Source: Oleiharenicola lentus (GTDB taxonomy: Bacteria > Verrucomicrobiota > Verrucomicrobiia > Opitutales > Opitutaceae). Taken from it: a DNA stretch of 64,000 bases. A model generated the notes under the pieces. The model had not been told where the DNA came from. It made no database searches and saw only the letters and a list, made by a program, of their open reading frames with translations. The translations under genes were made by a program, and so were the position numbers. Where the stretch lies: the NCBI RefSeq assembly GCF_004118375.1, contig NZ_SDHX01000001.1, forward strand, positions 1,615,693-1,679,692, in the 5' to 3' direction. Below are positions 46,779 to 55,473 of the stretch, one piece after another; position 1 is the stretch's first letter; each line of letters opens with the position of its first letter.

Positions 46779-48479
46779 ATGAAGTCGCTCCGCTGTCTGG
46801 TTTCGCTGTGTGTTGTCACCTGCCTCTGGCTCGCCGCCGTTCCCGCCGTGCAGGCCAAGATGTCCACCTGGAAGGACGTCCAGGGCAGCACTCTGCTCAA
46901 GGGCGAGCCCACGGAGATCCTCGGGCCGTACGTGATTTTTCGCACCGCGGGCGGCGGCAAGCGCGTGCTGCTGCGCGCTTTTTCGCCCGAGGACTGCCAG
47001 CGCATCGAGGCGGAGGTTGCGGCGCGTCCCGCCAAGGCTGCGCGCTTCGCCGACGCCAAGGCCTACGCGACGGGCGGTCTGGTCGGCCGGGTGCAGCAGG
47101 TGGTGGACCGCGCGCTGGTTGAAGCCGATCTTGCGACGCGCCCGGAGCCCGACCTGCTGCTCGTCCTCGCCGGCTCGAACAACAGCCGGGAGGGCTGGTT
47201 CATGATCAGCAATCTGCATGAGTTCTACCGCCGGGTGCAGCGCGTTTATCCGGATGTTCTGGAAGGAGTGTTTCTTGGCGCCCGGCATGATGCGACCCAG
47301 CATCACAACATCGCGGTGACGGGCGCCATGCCTTGGCTCGTGGCGGAATTGCACCAGCAGCCTGGCATGGGCGCGTTGCGCGCCTATGTCCCGAACGTCG
47401 AGGGCGCCAACCTCGTGCTGGTCACGCGGGAGGGCGTGCCCCTGGTCGCGGCGAAAGGCGGCGACAGCGCGGAGGTGCGCAAGTTTGTGGACCAGACCTC
47501 TGAGCTCCTCTGGCAGATCGACCCGGCGAATCCCGCGGGTTGGCCCGACCGGCTGCATTTTCTGGCGGCAACCCGCCCGCGCGAGTTCGCCCAGGCGCAA
47601 ACCGACCCGCTCCTCGTCGGAAACCCGCTGCGCGCCGACATCCTGGCGCGCTACGGCATCCGCCGCGTGACGGCGCGCCTCGACGTGGCCGCCGACGGCA
47701 AGGTGTCCCCCGTGATTCTCTCCGGTGCAGACGAGGTCCCGGCCGATCTCGTCGAGCCCATCCGGGCCGCGCTCGCGCGGGCGGTGGTCGCGCCGGCGAT
47801 CGACCGCGGGCGGCCGGTGGCGGGCCGGTTGGACTACTTGATGGAGGCGCGGCCGGCCGATCCGGTCCGCGAGGCGGAACGCCTCTGGCTGGCCAGCACG
47901 ACGTATCCCACCCTGACCATTCCCGAGTGGCTGGTGCTGCGGCCAATCCAGGTTTCCGAGCAGGATTTCGAGTCAGCCGTCATCGGCGAGAACCCGGACG
48001 GCACCGTCATCCTCAATTCGGTCGAGGTGAACACGGGCCGGATTTCCCGTCGGGCGCAGATGAGCGCATTCAACACCGACTGGTTCACCGAGGCAGGGGC
48101 GGACAGCGTGCGCCCCCGGGAAGGCGACCGCCAGAAGATCGACGAGGAGACGGCGCTGACCTGGGAGCGCGTGCGCAGCGAGGACGGGTTCGTGAACATG
48201 CAGACCGGCATCGGCAAAGACTACGTGGTCGGCTATGCTTGGGCGGAGTTTGACTCGCCGCGGGAGACCGAGGCCTGGCTCGGCCTGGGCAGCGACGACG
48301 GCGTGAAGATCTGGCTCAACGGCGAACTGGTGCATGACAAGTGGATCCGCCGCCCGAGCCGGGTGGACGACGACGTGGTGCCGTTGAAGCTGAAGAAGGG
48401 CCCGAACCGGATGCTCATCAAGATCCAGAACGCCACCATCGACTGGAGTTTCCTCTACCGGCTGCGGCTGAAGCCGTGA
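46779..48479 (+). CDS. Secreted SHD1-like / PA14-like multidomain protein of unknown function
   Basis: 566 aa from ATG 46779, with a signal peptide (VSLCVVTCLWLAAVPAVQA). Residues about 30-75 (WKDVQGSTLLKGEP..GKRVLLRAFSPEDCQRI) look like an SHD1-type beta domain common in Planctomycetes/Verrucomicrobia. A middle region (LLLVLAGSNNSREGWFMISN, VFLGARHD) has a possible thioredoxin-like pattern without a CxxC. The C-terminal part (LGLGSDDGVKIWLNGELVHD, KLKKGPNRMLIKIQN) is the galactose-binding/PA14-like module often seen at the end of such proteins. It follows puuD by 82 bases and may be co-transcribed. No function claimed. Confidence 0.7.
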   Translation: MKSLRCLVSLCVVTCLWLAAVPAVQAKMSTWKDVQGSTLLKGEPTEILGPYVIFRTAGGGKRVLLRAFSPEDCQRIEAEVAARPAKAARFADAKAYATGGLVGRVQQVVDRALVEADLATRPEPDLLLVLAGSNNSREGWFMISNLHEFYRRVQRVYPDVLEGVFLGARHDATQHHNIAVTGAMPWLVAELHQQPGMGALRAYVPNVEGANLVLVTREGVPLVAAKGGDSAEVRKFVDQTSELLWQIDPANPAGWPDRLHFLAATRPREFAQAQTDPLLVGNPLRADILARYGIRRVTARLDVAADGKVSPVILSGADEVPADLVEPIRAALARAVVAPAIDRGRPVAGRLDYLMEARPADPVREAERLWLASTTYPTLTIPEWLVLRPIQVSEQDFESAVIGENPDGTVILNSVEVNTGRISRRAQMSAFNTDWFTEAGADSVRPREGDRQKIDEETALTWERVRSEDGFVNMQTGIGKDYVVGYAWAEFDSPRETEAWLGLGSDDGVKIWLNGELVHDKWIRRPSRVDDDVVPLKLKKGPNRMLIKIQNATIDWSFLYRLRLKP

Positions 48480-48520
48480 GGGGAAGACCGGGGCGAAGAC
48501 AGAGCAGGCCTGCACGCGTT

Positions 48521-48600
48521 ACCACGTTGTCGCTGCGCTCCAACGCCGTTGCTACAGTAGACAACCGTTACTGTCATTCTGAGCGCAGCGAAGAATCCAG
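48521..48600. repeat. Two repeat fragments between the SHD1-like gene and adenosine deaminase
   Basis: 48521-48556 (ACCACGTTGTCGCTGCGC...GCTACA) matches the reverse complement of the start of 33286-33340. 48573-48600 is a single arm of the GTCATTCTGAGCGCAGCGAA family. The remaining bases up to 48645 include a small CCCGCGCGGAGCGCGGG hairpin. Confidence 0.7.
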
Positions 48601-48645
48601 TTGTTGAACGCCGCGATCCAGCCCGCGCGGAGCGCGGGCTCCACT

Positions 48646-50043
48646 TCAGAACTCAAACCCCCACTTGCGCTTCGCGTAGCCGTAGGCGACGGGCTTGATG
48701 CCGGCGAGGGCGGGAGCGAGGTCGCCGGCGGCGAATTTCTTTTCGAAGGCAGTGACGGCGGCCTCGTAGTCAGCGAGGAGCTTCACCTTCACGTCGGGCT
48801 GGGCGAACGAAAAGGCGAGGGAGTTGCGGCCGAGCTGCACAAGTTCGTCCCAGGACAGGTTGAACGCGGTGACGGCCGTGTAGTATTCGTCGGTCAGGTT
48901 GGAGTCCCACATGCCGCGGTCGTCGGTGTTGAGGCAGACCGGGATGCCGGTGCGGAGGTATTCCGGGAAGGGGTGCGACGCGAGGTCGGGCGTGTATTCG
49001 AGCAGCTGGTTGGAGATGAGGTTGATCTCGATCAGCACGCGGCGGGTCTGCTGCAGCAGGAGCAGGGTGTCGGCGTCGCGGATGAGATTCAGACCGTGGC
49101 CGATGCGCGAGGCGCCGAGCAGCAGGGTGTCGCGCACGTGCGAGTCGTGCCAGTCCATCTCGCCGCCGTGGATGGAGAGCGGGAGCGTCGGGATGGTGCG
49201 GCGGAGCTCGCGGTATTTGGCGAGGAAGCGGGCGGGGTGGCCCTTGTTGTTCTCCTCGATGCCGGCCATGTTGAGGCCGACCCAGAGGTCGCGGTGGGCG
49301 TCCACGAAGCGGTAGAGTTCCTCCAGGCGTTCCTCGGCCCGCGGCGCGAACCGCAGCACGGTGGACTGCAGGCGCACGGTCACGCCGCTGGCGACGGCGT
49401 CGGGTTGCGCGAGGCGCTGGCGGAAGTAGGCGGCGACGGCTTCGGGCGGGATGGCGCGGCCGGCGTTGTCCACGAAGCCCATTGCGCCCTGCTGGGTCTC
49501 GAGGTAGCGCATGCCCTCGGCGCCGTAGGCCTTGATGATCTCGACGAGGATTTCGCCCATTACGGGTAGGTTGGAACCCAGCTGGCCGAGACGCGGCCAG
49601 ATCCATTCGAAGAATTCGTCACGACCCTCGCCAGTTCGGTCAAGGCGCAGCGAGTCGAGCCAGCCCTGCTTTTGCTCCGGGGTGAGCCGGTCAAGGCGCG
49701 TGTAGTCGGCCTTGAGTTCGGCGCTGAGCGCGTCGTAGCCATGCTGGCGGACGGTGTGGTAGAGGATAAGCGTCACGCCGGTGGCGGGCGTGGCGTGGAA
49801 TCGCGTGCGCGTGTAGAAGGTGTCGCCGCCGTTGCGCGCGGGATCGGTCGCCACGGCGAACCACCATTCGGGCAGTGCGGAGCCGCCGAGGTGGTTGTGC
49901 AGGTCGCCGCCCTTGGGCAGCGCGTAGAGAAAGGTGTAGAGCTGGGCCGGTGTGGCGGTGCGCTTGATCTCGTCGAAGCGGGCGGAGAAGGGCGCGGCCA
50001 AGGCTGATGCGACAAGACAGAACGACAAAAGCAGGACTCTCAT
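48646..50043 (-). CDS. Secreted adenosine deaminase (ADA/ADGF-like)
   Basis: 465 aa with a signal peptide (LLLSFCLVASALA-AP), so exported. Zinc and catalytic motifs: GDLHNHLGGS (HxH), LSIHGGEMDWHD (His and Glu), LGASRIGHGLNL (His) and CLNTDDRGMWDS (Asp pair). The longer N-terminal region (residues 20-60) and length exceed cytosolic Add, as in ADGF-type extracellular deaminases. It converts adenosine to inosine in the periplasm or outside. It is downstream of the NUP protein and permease on the same strand. Confidence 0.92.
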   Translation of the reverse strand: MRVLLLSFCLVASALAAPFSARFDEIKRTATPAQLYTFLYALPKGGDLHNHLGGSALPEWWFAVATDPARNGGDTFYTRTRFHATPATGVTLILYHTVRQHGYDALSAELKADYTRLDRLTPEQKQGWLDSLRLDRTGEGRDEFFEWIWPRLGQLGSNLPVMGEILVEIIKAYGAEGMRYLETQQGAMGFVDNAGRAIPPEAVAAYFRQRLAQPDAVASGVTVRLQSTVLRFAPRAEERLEELYRFVDAHRDLWVGLNMAGIEENNKGHPARFLAKYRELRRTIPTLPLSIHGGEMDWHDSHVRDTLLLGASRIGHGLNLIRDADTLLLLQQTRRVLIEINLISNQLLEYTPDLASHPFPEYLRTGIPVCLNTDDRGMWDSNLTDEYYTAVTAFNLSWDELVQLGRNSLAFSFAQPDVKVKLLADYEAAVTAFEKKFAAGDLAPALAGIKPVAYGYAKRKWGFEF

Positions 50044-50115
50044 GGAACGAAGCTACTTGGTTTGGGAATCAGGCAACAGGAGAAAGTCGGGGAGCCTCGT
50101 GCAAAACCCGGGAAA

Positions 50116-50306
50116 GTTAACCACCAAGACACGAAGGCACAAAGGTCGGAAAAGATATGCACTGTCATTCTGAGCGCAGCGAAGAATCCAGAGGATTCCG
50201 AACGTCGCGCTCGCTGCGCCTGGATTCTTCGCAGGGCTCAGAATGACAATCCGGGAGACCTTTCAAGTGGTCCGAATCTTTGTGCCTCTGTGCCTTGGTG
50301 GTTAAC
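50116..50306. repeat. Nested palindromes between adenosine deaminase and the NCS2 permease
   Basis: Outer 29-base arms at 50116-50144 (GTTAACCACCAAGACACGAA...) and 50278-50306 (ending GCCTTGGTGGTTAAC) differ at three positions. Inside is a complete GTCATTCTGAGCGCAG palindrome with 27-base arms at 50164-50190 and 50221-50247. The 276-base gap holds nothing else recognisable. Confidence 0.85.
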
Positions 50307-50319
50307 CGGATTGGTTTGC

Positions 50320-51654
50320 TCAGAACAACCCGCCGAGCAGCGCCTTGATCAGGTGGAGGCCGAAGATCAGGGCGAGCACGTAGGTGAGGGGCGAGCCTTC
50401 CCGGGCGCGACCGGTGGCAAGGAAGAGCACGGCGTAGGCGATGAGGCCGAGGCCGATGCCCTCGGCGATGCTGAAGCTCAGCGGGATGCCGGCGATGATC
50501 AGGAAGGTCGGCGCCGTGAGCGTGAAGTCGTTGAGCTTCATCTCGGCCACCGACTCGAACATGAAGATGCCCACGATCACCAGGGCCGGCGCGGTGGCGG
50601 CGGCGGGGATCGCGAGGATCACCGGCGTGAGAAACAGTGCGAGGAGGAACAGCACCGCCGTGGTGGCACCGGTCAGGCCGGTGCGGCCGCCGGCCTCGAC
50701 GCCGGAGGCGGACTCGATGTAGCTGACGACCGTCGAGGTGCCGAAGAGCGAGCTGAGGATGGCGGCGATGGAGTCGGCCACGAGGGCGCGGCCGGCCTTG
50801 GGCAGCTTGCCGTTCTTGTCGAGCAGGCCGGCGCGCTGGGTGACGCCAATCAGCGTGCCGATGTTGTCGAACATGTCCACGAGCAGGAGCGTGAGGATGA
50901 TCGGCAGGGCCTTGCCAAAGTCGCTCAGCAGGAGGTCAAAGTTGAGCTGGAACAGCGTCGGGGCCGGCGAGGCCGGCAGCGAGAAGAGCGCGTCCGGCAT
51001 CCTCGTGACGGTGCCGCCCTTGCCGTCGGAGACGAAGAGACCGACCGCGGTGACCGCGAGGATCGAAAGGATGATCGCGCCGGGAATTTTGCGGGCCACG
51101 AGCACGGCGGTGAGCAGAATGCCGCCGAAGCAGAGCAGCACGGCCGGGCTGCCGAAGTCGCCGTGCGTGACGAAGGTGGCCGGGCTGGAGACGACGATGC
51201 CGCCGTTTTTCAGGCCGATGAAGGCGATGAAGAGGCCGATGCCGCAGGTGATGGCGAGCTTCAGCTGGTGCGGGATGGCGGCGATGATCTTCTCGCGCAC
51301 GCCGGTGACGGACAACGCGAGAAAGATGACGCCGTTGACGAACACCAGGCCGAGGGCCGACTGCCACGACACGCCGAGCCCCAGGCAGATGGTGAACGCG
51401 AAGTAGGCGTTGATGCCCATGCCGGGTGCGAGCGCCAGCGGGTAGTTCGTGAGAAAACCCATCAGCAGCGTGCTCACGGCGGCGGTGAGCGCGGTGACCG
51501 TGATGAGCGCGGGCTGTGGCATGCCGGCGGCGGAGAGGATGGCCGGGTTGACCGCGAGGATGTAGGCCATCGCGGTGAAAGTCGTGGCGCCGGCCTGCAG
51601 TTCGCGGCCGATGGTGGTGCCGTTCTCGGAGAGACGGTAGAGCTTGTTCAGCAT
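50320..51654 (-). CDS. NCS2 family purine permease, AzgA/PbuG-like (guanine/hypoxanthine type)
   Basis: 444 aa from ATG 51654 (MLNKLYRLSENGTTIGREL). About 12-14 membrane helices. AzgA-like motifs: ELQAGATTFTAMAYILAVNP, LAPGMGINAYFAFT, FVDMFDNIGTL-type LLLVDMFDNIGTLIG, FGTSTVVSYIESASGVEAGGRTGLT. Bacterial relatives import adenine, guanine or hypoxanthine by proton symport. Inner membrane. It follows the NUP-type protein by seven bases and precedes the secreted adenosine deaminase, a logical uptake set. Confidence 0.92.
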   Translation of the reverse strand: MLNKLYRLSENGTTIGRELQAGATTFTAMAYILAVNPAILSAAGMPQPALITVTALTAAVSTLLMGFLTNYPLALAPGMGINAYFAFTICLGLGVSWQSALGLVFVNGVIFLALSVTGVREKIIAAIPHQLKLAITCGIGLFIAFIGLKNGGIVVSSPATFVTHGDFGSPAVLLCFGGILLTAVLVARKIPGAIILSILAVTAVGLFVSDGKGGTVTRMPDALFSLPASPAPTLFQLNFDLLLSDFGKALPIILTLLLVDMFDNIGTLIGVTQRAGLLDKNGKLPKAGRALVADSIAAILSSLFGTSTVVSYIESASGVEAGGRTGLTGATTAVLFLLALFLTPVILAIPAAATAPALVIVGIFMFESVAEMKLNDFTLTAPTFLIIAGIPLSFSIAEGIGLGLIAYAVLFLATGRAREGSPLTYVLALIFGLHLIKALLGGLF

Positions 51655-51661
51655 GGGGCGG

Positions 51662-52732
51662 TCAGGGGTGGGTGGGGATATCCTTTTCGAAACGGTCCCA
51701 GCCGGTGACAAGGGCGTGGACCACGCGCGAGCCCACGGCGTGGGCGGCCTCGAGCGAAGGCATATAGGCCGAGTAGTGGCCGATGCCCTCGCCGGCGAGG
51801 CTCTGCGCGGCGGTGAGGCCGGGCGGCTGCATGTCGTGGTTGCTGGCGGTGCGGAGGACGAGCGCGCGCTTCACGTCGGCGCGGCCGGCGCGGGTAAGGT
51901 TGGTCAGGGCACGCAGCGTGCCGGTATCCTCCATGGCGGTGGTCACGTAGTTGCCGCGGCCCTCGGTGTAGTAGGCCACCCAGTCGTTGGCCCACTCGTT
52001 GAGGAGTTTGCCGTGCCAGTAGGTGCTGGAGGCGAGGTTGGAGCCGATGAGAATTTGCGGCGGCTGCTGGGCCTTGGGGAAGTTGGGGTAGCGGGCGCGG
52101 AAGCCGCGGATGTCGTCGGTGTCGGCGAGCGGGGTGTCCTTGGTCAGCTCGTAGGCCCAGCGCATGAGGCCCGGGTTGAGCGCGTAGGCGTGGTCCACGC
52201 GCTCGGCGGCGGGCTGGAGGGGCTGGGCGTAGGGCGTTTTCTTGCGGAGGGGAATGTAACCGGTCTTCCAGGCGGCGGGGATTTCGCGGGCGTCGATCTC
52301 GTGGCCGAGGTCGCCCTCGACGACGAAGTCGGTCCAGACGGCGGAGCCCACCGGGCCGTCGGCCGGGTCGATGCCGGCAATGCCGGCGACCAGCCAGTAG
52401 CTTTTCGTCAGGTCGAAGCGCGGGTCGAGGCCGAGGGCCATGATGCCGGCGGCGGCGTTGGTGTTGCCCACGCCGGTGACGAGGGCGAGGACGGAGCCGT
52501 CGGCGTTGGTCCGCAGGTCGCGGTAGCCGGCGGGGAAGGGGAGCGTGCGGTCGAGTTTCTCGCGTTCGACCCAGAGCTGGAATTCGCCCGGCCGGTCGCC
52601 GGTGTCGGCGCCGATTTCAAACATGGCGACGACGACGACCTTGGGCCGGATGATTTCGGCGCGAGCAACGCAGGCGAGGAACCCGAGGGCCAGCACCACG
52701 GCTGGGCGGACGAACAGCGGAGATAAAACCAT
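51662..52732 (-). CDS. NUP-family purine nucleoside permease/phosphorylase-like protein, secreted
   Basis: 356 aa from ATG 52732 (a TTG three codons earlier is possible), signal peptide FVRPAVVLALGFLACVARA. The body fits the purine nucleoside permease (NUP) family described in yeasts: VVVVAMFEIGADTGDRPGEFQLWVER, VTGVGNTNAAAGIMALGLDP, GIAGIDPADGPVGSAVW, and ASNHDMQPPG. It lacks multiple membrane helices and resembles a nucleoside phosphorylase fold, so a periplasmic nucleoside-binding or cleaving role is more plausible than a true permease. Operon with the NCS2 permease; divergent from the TonB receptor. Confidence 0.85.
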   Translation of the reverse strand: MVLSPLFVRPAVVLALGFLACVARAEIIRPKVVVVAMFEIGADTGDRPGEFQLWVEREKLDRTLPFPAGYRDLRTNADGSVLALVTGVGNTNAAAGIMALGLDPRFDLTKSYWLVAGIAGIDPADGPVGSAVWTDFVVEGDLGHEIDAREIPAAWKTGYIPLRKKTPYAQPLQPAAERVDHAYALNPGLMRWAYELTKDTPLADTDDIRGFRARYPNFPKAQQPPQILIGSNLASSTYWHGKLLNEWANDWVAYYTEGRGNYVTTAMEDTGTLRALTNLTRAGRADVKRALVLRTASNHDMQPPGLTAAQSLAGEGIGHYSAYMPSLEAAHAVGSRVVHALVTGWDRFEKDIPTHP

Positions 52733-52856
52733 GCGACGCAACTAGCAGGGGGCATACCGCAGCGCAGTCTTTTTCTGGACGAATACGGCTCAGCCGCTGG
52801 CACATGCCATGCTTATGACAGCCACGCGGTCCATTGCCGCCACCTCACCACCTACC

Positions 52857-55217
52857 ATGAAGAAACCCAACCTGCTTCCACGCACACTGCTGGCCGTGTT
52901 CACTCTCGCCAGTGTCTCCGGGCGCCTGACCGCCCAGACCACGCCGCCGGTCGATGATTCCCCGCCGAAGGACGGCGAAATCCTCGAACTCGAGCGCTTC
53001 AAAGTCACCTCGGACGTCGAGATTGAAGAAATGGTCCTGCCGATCGCCCGGCCCTTCAACTCCGTGTTCGGCACCGACGACAACATCGTCGATGTGCCGC
53101 GCAACGTGACCATCATTTCCCGCCAGCAGCTGAGCGACATCAGCATCGAGAGCGTGCTGGACTTCTCCAAGCTCACCTCCTCGGCCTTCACCACGACGAA
53201 CTTCGGCGCCCCGGCCAACGCCAGCATCCGCGGCCAGTCCGCCGACCTCTTCCTCAACGGCGTGCGCGCCCGCATCACCTCGAACGGCAACGGCATGCCG
53301 GTGGACTTCAACTCCGTCGAGTCGGTCAACATCGTGAAGGGCCCCGCGACCGCGGTCCAGGGCGCCTCGATGTATGTCGGCGGCTTCGTTGACCTCATCT
53401 CCAAGCGGCCCTACTTCGACAAGACCAAGGGCTCGGTCAGCGTCACCATCGGTTCCTACAACACCCGCCGCTGGACGGCCGACATCGGCGGCCCGATCTC
53501 GAAGACGGTCGCCTACCGCGTCAGCTACTCGGGCGAGGACTCCGAGGGCTACTACGAGAACGGCTTCAAGAAGACCCACGCCTTCTACGGCGCGCTGAGC
53601 TTCCGCCCGACCCCGAATTACGAGCTGTTCATCAACAGCCAGATGTTCTTCGCCAACTACACCGAGAACTGGGGCATCAACCGCGTCACCCAGAACCTGA
53701 TCGACAACGGGCTCTACACCACCGGTATCAACATCAACAACAATTCGGCCGGTGCGCCCTCCGACGCGCAGAACTCCTATCACATTCTCGGCGGCGGCAA
53801 CACCATCGCCTGGGGTCCGGAGGTGCCGATCAACCGCCACACCCGCCTGCTCCGGCCCAGCAACGACTCCTACGGCGAGGAGTTCAACATCCAGGCCATC
53901 CAGACCGCCAAGGTCTCGTCCGAGCTGACGATCAAGAACACCTCGTTCTTCAGCCACACGCAGCGCGACACGATCTCCACCTACTACTACAGCGAGATCA
54001 TCGATCCGTCCTACTTCATGGAAAATCGCACGGACTTCATCTTCAAGCTGCCGAAGGCCCAGGTCATCACCGGCCTCGACCTCCGTTACCAGCGCACCAA
54101 GGCGTATGACGACTACTTCTTCGAGCCGGCCAACGCCTGGGACATCACGAAGGACCGCAACTTCATCAACGTCTACAACTCCGCCGCGTTCGTGAACGGT
54201 GGCGCCGGCTTCCCCGTGCCCGGCTGGCCCGGCCGCTTCGCCCAGCCCGGCATCTGGAACGGCGACACCAACGACTCCAAGGGCACGACCATCGGGCCTT
54301 TTGTCCAGGGCACCTGGGACCCGAACGACAAGTGGAGCATCGTGGCCGGCGGTCGCGTGGATTTCTTCAAGGCCGAGGTGCGCGAGCCCTTGGCGCCGTG
54401 GCATCCTGAGGCCGGGATCGACGTGAAGCTGCCCAACTTCAACACCTCGATCATCTACAAGCCCACCAGCACCTCGAGCGTGTATTTCACCTACAACAAG
54501 TCGAAGAACACCTCGGGCGCGGTCGGCAACGGCGGCGGCATCACGGGTTGGGACGCGGCCGGCACCGCCCTCGACAAGGAGCTCTTCCAGCAGCCCAGCG
54601 AGCTGTTCGAACTCGGCACCAAGTATGCCCTCCAGGGCAACACGCTCTTCCTGAACTTCGCGGTCTATGACCAGAAGCGCACGGCCAAGAGCACCAGCTC
54701 CACCGTCGTGCAGCAGTATAAATACAAGGGCTTCGAGGCCGAGATGAACTACCAGCCGAACAAGCACATCTACGCCACGCTCTCGTATTCCTACATCGAC
54801 GCCGAGGCCTCGGCCGGCTTCCAATACGGCCTCTTCGGAGGTGCGAGCGAGCTGCCCCCGGGCAACTCCGTCGGCGCCACCGTGCCGATCGGCACGCTGA
54901 CCAAGGTCCCCGGCCTGCCGAGCCACCTGTTCAACGCCCTGTTCTCCTACTCGTTTGACAACGGCCTGACGCTCACCGCGAACACCGTCATGACGGGCAA
55001 GATGAACAACAACACCGCCGGCACGCTCGTCATCCCCTTCCAATACACGCTCGATGCCTCCGCCTCCTACAAATACGAGGACTGGGACTTCCGCGTGCAG
55101 GTGCTGAACGCCACCGACGAGGAGAACTGGTCGCCGCCGAACGCCGTTTACGGCAACGGCTCGATCCTGGCCCTCCCCGGCACCCAGGTGCAGTTCACCG
55201 CCAAGTATAGCTTCTAA
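52857..55217 (+). CDS. TonB-dependent outer-membrane receptor
   Basis: 786 aa from ATG 52857 (MKKPNLLPRTLLAVFTLAS, signal peptide to about residue 26); ATGs at 52809 and 52815 would place extra residues before the signal. Plug domain at about 70-190 (VPRNVTIISRQQLSDISIESVLDF, SIRGQSADLFLNGVR, VESVNIVKGPATAVQGAS), then a 22-strand type barrel ending VQFTAKYSF. Ligand unknown. It lies between the NUP/NCS2/adenosine deaminase genes and the periplasmic SAM hydrolase and xanthine-type permease, so a purine, nucleoside or nucleoside-containing compound is a reasonable guess. A strong terminator follows. Confidence 0.92.
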   Translation: MKKPNLLPRTLLAVFTLASVSGRLTAQTTPPVDDSPPKDGEILELERFKVTSDVEIEEMVLPIARPFNSVFGTDDNIVDVPRNVTIISRQQLSDISIESVLDFSKLTSSAFTTTNFGAPANASIRGQSADLFLNGVRARITSNGNGMPVDFNSVESVNIVKGPATAVQGASMYVGGFVDLISKRPYFDKTKGSVSVTIGSYNTRRWTADIGGPISKTVAYRVSYSGEDSEGYYENGFKKTHAFYGALSFRPTPNYELFINSQMFFANYTENWGINRVTQNLIDNGLYTTGININNNSAGAPSDAQNSYHILGGGNTIAWGPEVPINRHTRLLRPSNDSYGEEFNIQAIQTAKVSSELTIKNTSFFSHTQRDTISTYYYSEIIDPSYFMENRTDFIFKLPKAQVITGLDLRYQRTKAYDDYFFEPANAWDITKDRNFINVYNSAAFVNGGAGFPVPGWPGRFAQPGIWNGDTNDSKGTTIGPFVQGTWDPNDKWSIVAGGRVDFFKAEVREPLAPWHPEAGIDVKLPNFNTSIIYKPTSTSSVYFTYNKSKNTSGAVGNGGGITGWDAAGTALDKELFQQPSELFELGTKYALQGNTLFLNFAVYDQKRTAKSTSSTVVQQYKYKGFEAEMNYQPNKHIYATLSYSYIDAEASAGFQYGLFGGASELPPGNSVGATVPIGTLTKVPGLPSHLFNALFSYSFDNGLTLTANTVMTGKMNNNTAGTLVIPFQYTLDASASYKYEDWDFRVQVLNATDEENWSPPNAVYGNGSILALPGTQVQFTAKYSF

Positions 55218-55231
55218 GCCATAGCCATTCG

Positions 55232-55267
55232 AGGGCCGCCTGTGCAAACGGGCGGCCCTTTGTTTTG
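55232..55267 (+). terminator. Intrinsic terminator after the TonB receptor
   Basis: AGGGCCGCC (55232-55240), ten-base loop, GGCGGCCCT (55251-55259) and then TTGTTTT. Confidence 0.87.
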
Positions 55268-55359
55268 CCTGCGGTCCGAGTGGAGCCGGGTCGCCCCCGC
55301 CCCGGAGCGTTCGTCCCACCGGCCCGAGGGCGGGCCGGTCTCCACAAAACACCTTGCTT

Positions 55360-55444
55360 GTCATTCTGAGCGCAGCGAAGAATCCAGAGGAACGCGGACA
55401 TCATGTCCGTTTGCGGCTGGATTCTTCGCTCCGCTCAGAATGAC
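55360..55444. repeat. GTCATTCTGAGCGCAG palindrome
   Basis: 27-base arms at 55360-55386 and 55418-55444, with a CGGACATCATGTCCG mini-hairpin in the loop. It lies 29 bases before the SAM hydrolase gene. A CCCGAGGGCGGGCCGGTCTCC segment just upstream (55323-55342) resembles the GGCCGGTCTCC elements at 60237 and 63642. Confidence 0.85.
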
Positions 55445-55473
55445 ACGTTACGGATAACGCTCTTCCCACGACC

